A DNA stretch of 64,000 bases from an uncultured beta proteobacterium (GCA_903934295.1 CAIZNI010000056.1:1-64000); one strand, 5' to 3'. Shown: positions 17,862 to 27,786, numbered from the stretch's first letter. Notes: generated from the sequence alone by a model not told the origin. A program made the numbers and translations.

Positions 17862-18416
17862 CACCAGCGGCAGGAAATGGTCGAATGCAGGGGTGATCGC
17901 CGCGGGATCCTTGGCGGCTTCGTCAAAGCGGCGCAGCCGCCGGGCATCGTCGGCGAAGGGCAGGCGGTCGAAGTCCGCGATCTCGGCCGGCGACATCGGC
18001 CCACCTTGCAGCGCCAGGCTGCGCACCGAGTCCGACGACAGCGCCTGGGCGTAGCCCGGCTCCGTGGCGACCAGATAGCGCTTGGCCGGCACGTGCAGGC
18101 GTACCGGCTCGCTCACCGCGGCGCCGAAGTGCTGCGCGAGCCAGTCCGCGCCGGCCACCTCGTGCCGGTCATCGACGCCCTCGGCTGCCGGGTTCTCGCC
18201 CAGCCCGTGGATCATGTGGCCGATGTCGTGCAGCAGCGTGGCGATGACCATTGCCGGCGTTTCGCCGGCGCGCTGGGCGAGCGTGGCCGCCTGCAGCGCG
18301 TGCTGCAGCTGGTTCACCGCCGACAGGCCATAGCGGCGTGTCGCACGCAACGTGTAGATTTCCAGCAGCTGTCCGGTCAGGGGCGTGGTGTTCGGGGGCA
18401 CGGCGTCAAGGGTCAT
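17838..18416 (-). CDS. PhnZ-like HD-domain mixed-valent di-iron oxygenase
   Basis: A 192-residue protein related to the phosphonate-degradation HD family (PhnZ oxidatively cleaves the C-P bond of alpha-hydroxyphosphonates). All six predicted metal ligands can be placed: His39 in NQLQHALQ, His63-Asp64 in LLHDIGH, His85 in DRHEVAGADWL, His108 in VRLHVPAKRYL and Asp165 in RRFDEAAK. Tyr29 matches the gating Tyr of PhnZ, but the partner Glu three residues on is Ser32 here. In PhnZ that Glu contacts the substrate amine, so a substrate without an amine is possible. No PhnY-type hydroxylase is nearby. Confidence 0.8.
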   Translation of the reverse strand: MTLDAVPPNTTPLTGQLLEIYTLRATRRYGLSAVNQLQHALQAATLAQRAGETPAMVIATLLHDIGHMIHGLGENPAAEGVDDRHEVAGADWLAQHFGAAVSEPVRLHVPAKRYLVATEPGYAQALSSDSVRSLALQGGPMSPAEIADFDRLPFADDARRLRRFDEAAKDPAAITPAFDHFLPLVQACLRRG

Positions 18417-18486
18417 GGGCTCGTCATCACGCTATAAAGAAATTCGACCAATATATGATGTCACATCCACATAACGGATTCATGTC
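18417..18486. promoter_or_regulatory. AT-rich divergent control region (HD gene / phosphonate hydrolase gene)
   Basis: These 70 bases contain an AT-rich core (TATAAAGAAATT, ATATATGAT) unlike the surrounding GC-rich DNA. TATGAT at 18454 is a possible rightward -10. ACATAACGGATT at 18469-18480 resembles a motif in front of the LysR gene. The exact promoters cannot be fixed. Confidence 0.4.
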
Positions 18487-20034
18487 ATGACGGAAGATCC
18501 CATCCGGAGCGTGCTGTTCATCATCGTCGACCAGTGGCGCGGCGACAGCCTGGGCGTGCTGGGCCATCGGGCGGCGATCACGCCCAACCTCGACCGGCTG
18601 GCGCGTGCCGGTGTGGTCTTCCGGCGTCATTTCGCTCAGGGTGCCCCCTGCTCGCCGGCGCGCGCGTCGATGCTCACCGGCCTGTATGTGATGAACCACC
18701 GGGTGGTCACCAACGGCGTGCCGCTGGACGACCGTCACGCCACGCTGCCGCGCGAGCTGCGTCGCGCCGGCATCGAGCCGGCGCTGATCGGTTACACCAC
18801 CACCACGCACGATCCGCGCCGCGTCTCGCCCGGTGATCCGCGCTATCGCCAGATCGGCGAGATCATGGATGGCTGGCGGGTGATCGCCCATTTCGATGAA
18901 GTGCGGATGAGCAACTATTTCCGCTGGGTGGCCGCGCAGGGCCACCCGCTGCCGGCCGACCCTCAGGATCTGTGGCTGCCGGCCGACGGCGTGCCCGGTC
19001 CGACCGCGCTGCCGGCGCAACTGCCGGCCTCGGCCAGCGACACCGCGTGGTCGGCTGCGCATGCGCTGGCCTACCTGAAAGGCGGCGCGCTGGCGGCCCG
19101 TTCAGTGCTGCACCTGGGCTTCTACCGGCCGCATCCGCCGTTCGTGGTGCCGGCGCCGTTCCATGATCGCGTGCCCGAGGAGGCGATCGCCGAACCGGTG
19201 CGGGCAGCCTCGGTGCAGGCCGAAGCGGCCCAGCACCCGATGGTCGCCGAGGCGCTGGGCCGGATCGCCCGCCGGCACTTCTTCCGCGGCGCGCCAGGCC
19301 TGGTGGCCGACATGAGCGCGGCCGAGGTCCGCACCGCGCGCCGCACCTATTACGGCCTGATCGCCGAGACCGACCACGCGATCGGTCAGGTGCTCGACGA
19401 GATGGAACGCAGCGGGGCGATTCGTGACACGCTGATCGTGTTCACCAGCGACCATGGCGAGCAACTCGGTGACCACCACCTGTTCGGCAAGCTCGGCTAT
19501 TTCGACGAGAGCTATCACGTGCCGCTGATCATCCACGATCCGCGCGCCTCTGCCGACGCGTCGCGCGGGACGGTGATCGATGCGTTCACCGAGGGCGTGG
19601 ACCTGATGCCCACCCTTCTCGATTGCCTGGGGCTCGAGGTGCCGCACACCTGCGACGGGCACTCGCTGCAGCCCTTCCTGCGTGGCGATGCGCCGGCCGG
19701 CTGGCGCGATGCCGCGCATTTCGAGTTCGATCTGCGATCGGGCTATCCGTCGCCCGCGCCGTCAGCGCTGGGACTGGGTCATGAGGAAGGCAAGCTGGCG
19801 GTGTGGCGAGATGACCGCTTCAAGTACGTTCACTTCCAGGAACTCGAGCCGGTGCTGTTCGACCTGGCGCGCGACCCGCAGCAGCTGACCAATGTGGCCG
19901 CCGACCCGGCCTACGGTTCGGTGGTGGCCGAGTATGCGCAGAAGATGCTGTCGTGGCGCATGCGTCACCTGGACCGCACGCTGACCCACCTGAACGCCAG
20001 CAGCGCGGGCCTGGTCGACCGGCTGCGCGCCTGA
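18487..20034 (+). CDS. phosphonate monoester hydrolase-like sulfatase-superfamily enzyme
   Basis: A 515-residue alkaline phosphatase/arylsulfatase superfamily enzyme. It carries the formylglycine signature Cys55-S-P-A-Arg59 (GAPCSPARASMLTG), metal ligands in FIIVDQWRGDS and FTSDHGEQLGDHH, and segments close to rhizobial phosphonate monoester hydrolase as I remember it: IGYTTT, FYRPHPPFV, YAQKMLSWR and HLDRTLTH. These enzymes hydrolyse phosphonate monoesters and often sulfate and phosphate diesters. Cys55 must be oxidised by a formylglycine-generating enzyme, not encoded here. No signal peptide is seen, so it is cytoplasmic. It is divergent from the PhnZ-like gene. Confidence 0.85.
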   Translation: MTEDPIRSVLFIIVDQWRGDSLGVLGHRAAITPNLDRLARAGVVFRRHFAQGAPCSPARASMLTGLYVMNHRVVTNGVPLDDRHATLPRELRRAGIEPALIGYTTTTHDPRRVSPGDPRYRQIGEIMDGWRVIAHFDEVRMSNYFRWVAAQGHPLPADPQDLWLPADGVPGPTALPAQLPASASDTAWSAAHALAYLKGGALAARSVLHLGFYRPHPPFVVPAPFHDRVPEEAIAEPVRAASVQAEAAQHPMVAEALGRIARRHFFRGAPGLVADMSAAEVRTARRTYYGLIAETDHAIGQVLDEMERSGAIRDTLIVFTSDHGEQLGDHHLFGKLGYFDESYHVPLIIHDPRASADASRGTVIDAFTEGVDLMPTLLDCLGLEVPHTCDGHSLQPFLRGDAPAGWRDAAHFEFDLRSGYPSPAPSALGLGHEEGKLAVWRDDRFKYVHFQELEPVLFDLARDPQQLTNVAADPAYGSVVAEYAQKMLSWRMRHLDRTLTHLNASSAGLVDRLRA

Positions 20035-20037
20035 GCA

Positions 20038-20061
20038 GCGGGGCCGGTTCACCGGCCCCGC
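20038..20061. terminator. bidirectional hairpin between convergent genes
   Basis: A perfect ten-base-pair stem (GCGGGGCCGG/CCGGCCCCGC) with loop TTCA starts four bases after the phosphonate hydrolase stop and ends ten bases before the M20 gene stop. It is symmetric and could end transcription from both sides. There is no T-run. Confidence 0.55.
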
Positions 20062-20070
20062 CGCGAACCC

Positions 20071-21261
20071 TCAGACCGGCAGTGCGGTCTCGGCCAGGCG
20101 GACCCAGTACGCCGCGCCGGTGGGCAGGATCGCGTCGTTGAAGTCGTAGCCCGGGTTGTGCACCATGCAGCCGCCCTGGCTGCCGGTGCCGTTGCCGATC
20201 CACACATAGCAGCCCGGTCGGGCCAGCAGCATCCAGGCGAAGTCTTCCGAGCCCATTGCCGGCTTCGGGTTGCGGTTGACGTTCTGGGCGCCGACCAGTG
20301 ACTCGGCCACCCGCGCGCACAGGGCTGCCTGTTCGGGGTGGTTGACGGTGGGCGGGTAGCGGCGCTCGTAGCGCACCGCGATCTGCGCGCCGTGCGAGGC
20401 GGCGGTGCCCTCGCACAGTTCGCGGATCCGTCGCTCCACCAGGTCCTGCACTCGGGTGTCGAAGGCGCGGACCGTGCCGCCCAGCACCGCCTCGTTGGGG
20501 ATGATGTTCCAGGCCGAGCCGGAGTGGAACTTGGTCACCGACAGCACCGCCGGGTCGAGCGGGTCGATGTTGCGGCTGACGATGGTCTGCAGTTTCTGGG
20601 TGAGCTCGGCACCGATCACGATCGGATCGACGCTCTTGTGCGGCATCGCGCCGTGCGAACCGCAGCCGGTGATGGTGATCTCGAACATGTCGTAGGACGC
20701 CATCATCGGTCCCGACTTCACCGCCATCTGGCCCGCTTCCATGCCCGGGATGTTGTGCATGCCGAACACCGACTGCATCGGAAAGCGGTCGAACAGGCCT
20801 TCCTCGACCATCACGCGGGCGCCGCCCTCGTTTTCCTCGGCGGGCTGGAAGATGACGTGCACGGTGCCGGCGAACTGGCGTGTGCTCGCGAGGTGGCGTG
20901 CCGCGCCCAGCAGCATCGCGGTGTGGCCATCATGCCCGCAGGCGTGGTGCTTGCCGCCGCGCTGCGACTGCCAGGGCAGGCCGGTGCCCTCCTGCATGTC
21001 GAGCGCATCCATGTCGGCGCGCAGCCCGATCGAGCCGGGGCCGGGTTTGCCGCGGATGATGCCGACCACGCCGGTGCGGGCGATGCCCTCATGCACCTCG
21101 TCGACCCCGAAGGCGCGCAGGCGATCGGCGACATAGCGGGCGGTGTCGACCTCCTCGAAGGCGGTCTCGGGATTGGCGTGGATGTGCCTGCGCCATTCGG
21201 TCATCTGGGGAAGGTACTGGCCGAGGTCCTCGATGACTCCCAATGCGTCGTTGGCGCCCAT
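20071..21261 (-). CDS. M20 family amidohydrolase (hippurate hydrolase/aminoacylase type)
   Basis: A 396-residue metallopeptidase-fold amidohydrolase. Visible are the N-terminal RRHIHANPETAFEE motif, LRADMDALDM, the metal-binding HACGHDGHTAMLLGAA, the FQPAEENEGGARVM glutamate motif, a GCGSHGAMPHKSVDPI dimerisation-domain histidine and the C-terminal MGSEDFAWML. Such enzymes cleave N-acyl amino acids, hippurate or auxin conjugates; the substrate is not defined. It is downstream of the cytochrome peroxidase-like gene by 44 bases and may be part of the same leftward transcript. The ATG at 21261 is preceded by AAAGGAAA. Confidence 0.9.
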   Translation of the reverse strand: MGANDALGVIEDLGQYLPQMTEWRRHIHANPETAFEEVDTARYVADRLRAFGVDEVHEGIARTGVVGIIRGKPGPGSIGLRADMDALDMQEGTGLPWQSQRGGKHHACGHDGHTAMLLGAARHLASTRQFAGTVHVIFQPAEENEGGARVMVEEGLFDRFPMQSVFGMHNIPGMEAGQMAVKSGPMMASYDMFEITITGCGSHGAMPHKSVDPIVIGAELTQKLQTIVSRNIDPLDPAVLSVTKFHSGSAWNIIPNEAVLGGTVRAFDTRVQDLVERRIRELCEGTAASHGAQIAVRYERRYPPTVNHPEQAALCARVAESLVGAQNVNRNPKPAMGSEDFAWMLLARPGCYVWIGNGTGSQGGCMVHNPGYDFNDAILPTGAAYWVRLAETALPV

Positions 21262-21305
21262 GCTGTTTTTCCTTTGGTGGCGGTTTCCGTTGGTGACCCG
21301 GCACT

Positions 21306-22712
21306 CTAGCGCAAGGCGGCCGTTCGGGCGCGCCCCGCGTTGGGCGTGGCCGGTTCGCCGGGGGCCGCCGGGCGGGTGGCCGGTGCGGATTCCGGTGGAT
21401 CGAGACTGCGCAGGAACGCGAGCAGATCGCTTCGTTCCTGCGCGCTCAGTCGCAGCGGGCGCAGCAGCGCCTCGCCGTCGGCGTGCAGCCGGTTCTCGTC
21501 GAGCGTGTCGTAGTGCGAGATCACCGCTTCCAGGCTCGCGAGCCGGCCGTCGTGCATGTAGGGCGCGGTGGCCGAAAGACCCCGCAGGCCGGGCGTGCGC
21601 CACTCGCCGAAGTGACGGTGCAGGCGGGTGGCGGTGCTGGTCTTCAGGGCGGCGGGGTCGTCGCCCGGGGGGCTGCCCGGTGTCGGATCGGCGAAACGGC
21701 CGAGCAGGTTGTAGGGGTCGGCGCGGACCCGCGCCACGCCGCCATGGCGACCGGGGTCGACCCGGCCCGGCGCGGGCATGAACGGTATCCCGATGTCGTG
21801 GAACTCGCCGTTCGAGAAGCCGGGGCCGAAGTGGCACAGGCCGCAGTTGCCGCGTCCGACGAACAGTTTCAGCCCGCGGCGGGCGCTCGCCGGATAGCGC
21901 TCGGCGCCGGCGCGGTCGTCGCGGTCCAGCGCGTCGCGGAAGTCGTCGAAGGCGGTGCGCGGCGACACCAGGGTGCCGAGGTAGGCGGCGATCGCGCGCG
22001 CCGCATCGACCAGGATCGAGTCGTCGTCGTTCGCCGGCCCGCGTCCGGTCTGGTGTCCGGTCTGGTGTCCGGTCGGGTGTCTGGATGCGGCCGGACGGGC
22101 CGCGCGAGCCCGCGCCAGCGCGTCGGCCAGCGCCGGGTCCGTTCGAAGGACCCGGGCGACCCGCGCGGCGTCCGAGCCCATCTCGTCGGCCGCCAGCAGG
22201 GGCCGCAGGCTGGCGGCCCACAGGCTGTCGGCCCCGCCATCCCAGCCGAACCAGCGCTGCAGGCCGACGTCGAGCAGGCCCTGGGTGTTGCGGTCCAGAT
22301 CGGCCAGTCCGCGCGCCCGCGCCCGGCCATCGGTGAACCCGCGCGCGGGGTCGTGGCAGCTCAGGCACGCCACCGTCTCGTTGCCCGACAGCCGGGCGTC
22401 GCGGAACAGGCGCTCGCCCAGGGCAATCGCGTCGGCCTGACCCCAGAAGCGGTTGCCGGGATCGGGGGCCGCGGCGGCCGGCCAGGGGCCGTGCGAGAGG
22501 ATGCGGGCGCGCTCATCGGCGGTGAAGTCGGGTGCGGACCCGGCATCGGCCGCCACGGCCTGGCCGCTGCCCGGCAGCGCCGCCGGCGCGAGCAGACCCG
22601 CCATGACGAGCAGGGCCGCCGAGAGAAGCAGGGCCGCCGAGACGAGCAGGGCGCCCGGCAGGCGGCGCGGCAGCGGCCGCGTGATCATCCGGCGAGCCAT
22701 CGCGCGGGCCAC
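21306..22712 (-). CDS. di-heme cytochrome c peroxidase / MauG-like protein
   Basis: A 468-residue exported c-type cytochrome. After a long hydrophobic N-terminus (LLVSAALLLSAALLVMAGLL) come two heme-binding sites, CLSCH in the N-terminal domain and CGLCH in the C-terminal domain. RLFRDARLSGN and DPARGFTDGR before and after the first heme are family-typical, as is the late APYMHDGRLASLEAVI. An insertion near residue 220 contains a TGHQ repeat encoded by a 12-base tandem. The family reduces peroxide or oxidises protein and small-molecule substrates in the periplasm. It starts nine bases after the amidohydrolase-YtkA gene, so the two probably work together. Confidence 0.88.
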   Translation of the reverse strand: MARAMARRMITRPLPRRLPGALLVSAALLLSAALLVMAGLLAPAALPGSGQAVAADAGSAPDFTADERARILSHGPWPAAAAPDPGNRFWGQADAIALGERLFRDARLSGNETVACLSCHDPARGFTDGRARARGLADLDRNTQGLLDVGLQRWFGWDGGADSLWAASLRPLLAADEMGSDAARVARVLRTDPALADALARARAARPAASRHPTGHQTGHQTGRGPANDDDSILVDAARAIAAYLGTLVSPRTAFDDFRDALDRDDRAGAERYPASARRGLKLFVGRGNCGLCHFGPGFSNGEFHDIGIPFMPAPGRVDPGRHGGVARVRADPYNLLGRFADPTPGSPPGDDPAALKTSTATRLHRHFGEWRTPGLRGLSATAPYMHDGRLASLEAVISHYDTLDENRLHADGEALLRPLRLSAQERSDLLAFLRSLDPPESAPATRPAAPGEPATPNAGRARTAALR

Positions 22713-22721
22713 CCGGCGCGG

Positions 22722-24122
22722 CTAGCGCAGCACCAGTTCGTGCAGCAGCGGCTCGGGCCGACCGTCGATGCGCGGCTCGAAGCGCAGCTGCCAGCGCCCC
22801 GGCATGTGCATCAGCAGCCCGTCGGCACGAAAATCGCCGCTGCCCTGGCGCACGATCCGCGGGGCGTAGTTCATGCCGTGCTGGTGTTCGGGCATCGTGG
22901 CGTCGATGTGCAGGTCCTCCAGGACCGCCCCGGCCTGGCGGGGGCAGACGGTGCCGAGCACCGAAAAGCGCTGGCCGACCGCGATGCGCGCGGGCGTGGT
23001 GCGAAAGACCAGCTCCGCGCGTGCCGACGTCAGGCGCTGGCCACCCGCACCGGGGTCCGCGCAGCCGATGGCCGACGCGCGGGCGCTCGCAGCCCCGGCC
23101 GACACGGTTGCGCCACTCGCCACGGTTGCGCCAGCCTTCGCGTCTGCGGACCCCGCCGGCGGCTGCGTCTCCTGCGCCTGGGCCCGGTTGGCCTGCCACA
23201 CCGGCATCACCAGTGCCTGCGCATTGCGCCAGGCAATCCGTTCGGCCAGGTCGATCGGCAGGTCGGTCAGCCAGGCGCGTGCCCACGCGGCGTGTTCCGG
23301 GATGTAGTACAGGCGCTCCGGCGTGAAGGTGTCGGTGCCGACCATGAAGCGATCCGGGAACTCGACGAAGGCTTCGCGCCAGGACGCGTCGACCTTGCCG
23401 CCGCTGCCGTGCTCGCTGCGAAACGCCAGATCGGCCCACAGCCGCGGATGGCGCCGCAGCATTGCGCGAACCGCTTCCGGTCGCTCGAAGCCGGCGTGCG
23501 CCCACAGGATGCGCGCCTGCGGCCACTGCGCGAACAGCCGCTCGACCGCGTCGGCGTCCGAGTGCGCGTGCAGGATCAGGTTGTGCTGGCGCGCCAGTTG
23601 CACCAGCCGGCGCGGCACCGGCAGGTCGGCGTCGGCGCCGTAGAGATGGAATTCGCCGATCGCGGCGTACCGGTAGCGGGCGAGCCGTTCTTCCAGGTGC
23701 CGCACCACCGTCTCGTCGCGCGCCCAGGTCGAGATCTCGCCGCGGCTGCGGTAGGGGCGCAGGCTCGGCACGATCAGCGCCGGGGCCGCCTGGTACAGGC
23801 GCTGCGTGCCCTCGTCGTCCGAACTCGAGACCAGCGCCAGTCGCAGTCCGGCCTTGCGCATCAGGCCGATCACCTCCGCGGTGGGCACGACATCCCAGGC
23901 GTCGTGGCTGTAGTGAATGTGCGCATCGGCGATCGGCAGGGGGTCGGCCGCTTGCGCTGGCGCGGTAACGCTGGTGCCCAGGACGACTGCTGCGAGGGTC
24001 AATGCGAGGCGACGCAGACACGCGGCGGCCCGGCTGGGGGCCCGTGCGCGACAGCACATCGATCGGCTGGCCGGCAGGGCAGGGGCAGGAGCAGGAGCAG
24101 GGGTGGGCCTGGCGTCGGTCAT
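22722..24122 (-). CDS. periplasmic amidohydrolase fused to a YtkA-like domain
   Basis: A 466-residue exported protein. After a basic, Pro/Ala-rich N-terminus, a signal helix ends at APAQA before ADPLP. A TIM-barrel amidohydrolase domain follows: DAHIHYSHD metal motif, GEFHLYGAD, LILHAHSDAD, ILWAHAGFERP and VGTDTF. An Ala-rich linker (about 320-355) joins a C-terminal beta-sandwich with MPEHQHGMNY and GLLMHMPGRWQLRFE, as in YtkA/FixH-like domains whose His and Met residues suggest copper binding. The ATG at 24122 has GGAGAAG upstream; an ATG at 24059 would give a more normal signal peptide. The substrate is unknown. Confidence 0.78.
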   Translation of the reverse strand: MTDARPTPAPAPAPALPASRSMCCRARAPSRAAACLRRLALTLAAVVLGTSVTAPAQAADPLPIADAHIHYSHDAWDVVPTAEVIGLMRKAGLRLALVSSSDDEGTQRLYQAAPALIVPSLRPYRSRGEISTWARDETVVRHLEERLARYRYAAIGEFHLYGADADLPVPRRLVQLARQHNLILHAHSDADAVERLFAQWPQARILWAHAGFERPEAVRAMLRRHPRLWADLAFRSEHGSGGKVDASWREAFVEFPDRFMVGTDTFTPERLYYIPEHAAWARAWLTDLPIDLAERIAWRNAQALVMPVWQANRAQAQETQPPAGSADAKAGATVASGATVSAGAASARASAIGCADPGAGGQRLTSARAELVFRTTPARIAVGQRFSVLGTVCPRQAGAVLEDLHIDATMPEHQHGMNYAPRIVRQGSGDFRADGLLMHMPGRWQLRFEPRIDGRPEPLLHELVLR

Positions 24123-24342
24123 GGCGGCTTCTCCACAGGGTGTGCAGCCCGGACGATAGCCGATCGGCGCCGCCGAATCCTGCGCCAACCGGGTGCCGGG
24201 GACGCCGGCGTTCTCGATTGGCCGGGCGTCGGCGGTTCCGCCCCCTTAAACTAGCGGGCTTGCGCGCCGGCCGGCGTGCGTCGCGGCTCCCTTGGGTCGC
24301 GGTCGCGCCGCCAGCGCCCTCACCGCCATCCGGAGCCCCGCC

Positions 24343-25134
24343 ATGCCGCGCTTTGCCGCCAACCTGTCGATGATGTACACCGAGGTGCCTTTCCTGGCGC
24401 GCTTCGAGGCCTGCGCGCGCGACGGGTTCCAGGCGGTCGAGTTCCTGTTTCCCTATGCCCATCCCGCCGCCGAGATCGCCGCGGCGCTGCGCGCCAACGG
24501 CCTGCAGCAGGTGCTGTTCAACGCGCCGCCGGGCGATTTCGAGCGGGGCGAACGCGGCACCGCGAGCCTGGCGGGCCGGGAAGACGAGTTCCGTCGCGGC
24601 ATCGACACCGCGATTGCGTACGCCGGCGTGCTGGCCTGCCCCCGGGTGCATGTGATGGCCGGTCTGCTCGCCGACCCCGCCCGGCGCGACGAGCAGTGGG
24701 CCCGCTACGAGCGCAACCTGGAATGGGCGGCACGCCGGCTGGGCGATGCCGGACTCGATACCCTGATCGAGCCGATCAACACCCGCGACATCCCGGGCTA
24801 TCTCCTCAACACCCAGGCGCAGGCGCATGGCCTGCGCGAACGGCTGGGCGTGCCCGGCCTGAAGGTGCAGATGGACCTGTATCACTGCCAGATCGTCGAG
24901 GGCGATGTCGCGACCCGGATCCGCCAGTACATCGGCGGCGTTGGTCATGTGCAGATCGCCGGCGTGCCGCAGCGCCATGAACCGGATCTGGGCGAAGTGA
25001 ACTACCCGTATCTGTTCGAGGTGCTCGACGAGGTCGGGTTCGACGGCTGGATCGGCTGCGAGTACCGCCCGCGCGCCGGCACCCAGGCCGGCCTGGGCTG
25101 GATCCGTCCCTGGCTGCCGTTGGTGTCAAAATAG
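24343..25134 (+). CDS. hyi: hydroxypyruvate isomerase family protein (Hyi/OtnI)
   Basis: A 263-residue xylose isomerase-like TIM barrel. It starts with the typical [17 protein letters not shown] and carries VEFLFPYA, the catalytic-site [41 protein letters not shown] and the terminal GWIGCEYRP glutamate. It interconverts hydroxypyruvate and tartronate semialdehyde, or 2-oxo- and 3-oxo-tetronate 4-phosphate (precursors) in the OtnI role. The OtnK/OtnC/LtnD genes lie at 37.6-40.6 kb, so it may serve that pathway. Directly downstream is purC. Confidence 0.88.
   Translation: MPRFAANLSMMYTEVPFLARFEACARDGFQAVEFLFPYAHPAAEIAAALRANGLQQVLFNAPPGDFERGERGTASLAGREDEFRRGIDTAIAYAGVLACPRVHVMAGLLADPARRDEQWARYERNLEWAARRLGDAGLDTLIEPINTRDIPGYLLNTQAQAHGLRERLGVPGLKVQMDLYHCQIVEGDVATRIRQYIGGVGHVQIAGVPQRHEPDLGEVNYPYLFEVLDEVGFDGWIGCEYRPRAGTQAGLGWIRPWLPLVSK
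25126..25132 (+). promoter_or_regulatory. candidate -10 element for the purC operon
   Basis: TCAAAAT overlaps the last codons of hyi, about 50 bases before the purC GTG. Similar AAAAT-type -10s precede other genes in this window. No strong -35 partner is visible. Confidence 0.35.
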
Positions 25135-25181
25135 CCGGCTGGCCGTCTCGCCACTTTCCCCCTTTTCCCCAGGCACCGCCC

Positions 25182-26087
25182 GTGAGCGCGCATCCCGACA
25201 CCGTTTATGAATCCTCGCTGCATTCGCTGCCCCTGCTTGGCCGGGGCAAGGTGCGCGACAACTACGCGGTGGGCGACGATCGCCTGCTGATCGTCACCAC
25301 CGATCGCCTGTCGGCCTTCGATGTGGTCCTGGCCGAGCCGATTCCCGACAAGGGCAAGGTCCTGAACCAGATGGCGCTGTTCTGGTTCGAGCAGCTGGCC
25401 GATGTGGTGCCCAATCACCTCACCGGGGTCGATCCCGAATCGATCGTGGCCCCCGACGAGCGGGCCCAGGTGCGCGGCCGATCGATGGTGGTCAAGCGCC
25501 TGCGGCCCATCCTGGTCGAGGCGGTGGTCCGCGGCTATGTGATCGGGTCGGGCTGGAAGGACTATCAGGCCACCGGCAGCATCTGCGGCATCCGTTTGCC
25601 CGCCGGGCTGGTGCAGGCGCAGCAGCTGGCCGAGCCGATCTTCACGCCGGCGGCCAAGGCCGATCTGGGCGAGCACGACGAGAACATTCCTTTCGACGAC
25701 ATGGTGGCGCGCATCGGCGGCGAGCTGGCCGAGCGCATCCGCGAGATCAGCCTGCAGCTGTACCGGCGCGCCGCGCAGTTCGCGGCCACCCGCGGCATCA
25801 TCATCGCCGACACCAAGTTCGAATTCGGCCTCGATTCGCGCGACCGGCTGCACCTGATGGACGAGGTGCTGACCGCCGACTCCTCGCGGTTCTGGCCGGT
25901 CGACCAGTACCGTCCCGGCCTGTCGCCGCCGTCGTTCGACAAGCAGTTCGTGCGCGACTACCTCGAGAGCATCGACTGGGACAAGCGCCCGCCCGCGCCG
26001 ACGCTGCCGCCCGAGGTGGTCCGGCGCACCGCCGACAAGTACCGCGAGGCGCTGACCCGCATCACCGGCCGCGCGCTGGTCGACTGA
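25182..26087 (+). CDS. purC: phosphoribosylaminoimidazole-succinocarboxamide synthase
   Basis: SAICAR synthase of de novo purine synthesis, which ligates aspartate to CAIR using ATP. The 301-residue length matches the longer betaproteobacterial/yeast-like form. It shows [23 protein letters not shown], the [18 protein letters not shown] and GSGWKDYQ active-site segments, [10 protein letters not shown] and [13 protein letters not shown]. The start is GTG at 25182. purE and purK follow closely, forming one purine operon. Confidence 0.96.
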   Translation: MSAHPDTVYESSLHSLPLLGRGKVRDNYAVGDDRLLIVTTDRLSAFDVVLAEPIPDKGKVLNQMALFWFEQLADVVPNHLTGVDPESIVAPDERAQVRGRSMVVKRLRPILVEAVVRGYVIGSGWKDYQATGSICGIRLPAGLVQAQQLAEPIFTPAAKADLGEHDENIPFDDMVARIGGELAERIREISLQLYRRAAQFAATRGIIIADTKFEFGLDSRDRLHLMDEVLTADSSRFWPVDQYRPGLSPPSFDKQFVRDYLESIDWDKRPPAPTLPPEVVRRTADKYREALTRITGRALVD

Positions 26088-26102
26088 ACCGAGGACGATC
26101 CG

Positions 26103-26600
26103 ATGGACACGAGAGCTCCGCTGGTGGGTGTGGTGATGGGCAGCAGCAGCGACTGGGACGTGATGCAGCACGCGGTGGCGGTGCTGCGCGAGTTCGACAT
26201 CGCCCATGAGGCGCGGGTGGTGTCGGCCCACCGGATGCCCGACGAGTTGTTCGCCTATGCCGAGCAGGCCCTGGCGCGCGGGCTGCGCACCATCATCGCC
26301 GGGGCCGGCGGCGCGGCCCACCTGCCGGGCATGCTGGCGGCCAAGACCATCGTACCGGTGCACGGCGTGCCGGTGCCGTCGAAGTACCTGCGCGGCGAGG
26401 ATTCGCTGCTGTCGATCGTCCAGATGCCGCGCGGCATTCCGGTGGCCACCTTTGCGATCGGCGAGGCGGGTGCCGCCAATGCGGCGCTGCAGGCGGTGGC
26501 GATGCTGGCCACCACCGATCCGGTCCTCGCGCAGCGCCTGATGCAGTTCCGGGCCCGCCAGACCGAGGCGGCGCGCGCGATGACGCTGCCCGGGTTCTGA
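26103..26600 (+). CDS. purE: N5-carboxyaminoimidazole ribonucleotide mutase
   Basis: A 165-residue class I PurE that converts N5-CAIR to CAIR. It carries the [11 protein letters not shown] substrate loop, [11 protein letters not shown] with the catalytic histidine, [14 protein letters not shown] and [12 protein letters not shown]. The partner PurK is encoded five bases downstream, in keeping with the two-step bacterial route. The ATG is preceded by GAGGA. Confidence 0.97.
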   Translation: MDTRAPLVGVVMGSSSDWDVMQHAVAVLREFDIAHEARVVSAHRMPDELFAYAEQALARGLRTIIAGAGGAAHLPGMLAAKTIVPVHGVPVPSKYLRGEDSLLSIVQMPRGIPVATFAIGEAGAANAALQAVAMLATTDPVLAQRLMQFRARQTEAARAMTLPGF

Positions 26601-26604
26601 GGCT

Positions 26605-27783
<1,179 letters not shown>

Positions 27784-27786
27784 GCG

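Noticed and set aside
18487-20034. Plain arylsulfatase annotation
   Set aside because: The superfamily signature is shared, but the internal segments fit phosphonate monoester hydrolases better, and the PhnZ-like neighbour supports that reading.
21262-22368. Upstream extension of the M20 amidohydrolase frame through the cytochrome gene
   Set aside because: The extension is Arg/Pro-rich shadow sequence; homology begins at the ATG at 21261, which has its own ribosome site.
21483-24254. A 923-codon plus-strand frame opposite the cytochrome and amidohydrolase genes
   Set aside because: No domain or start signal; the minus-strand genes carry heme motifs, metal motifs and signal peptides, so this is a shadow.
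22513-24978. An 821-codon minus-strand frame overlapping hyi and the amidohydrolase gene
   Set aside because: It crosses unrelated genes in a different frame and shows no family resemblance.
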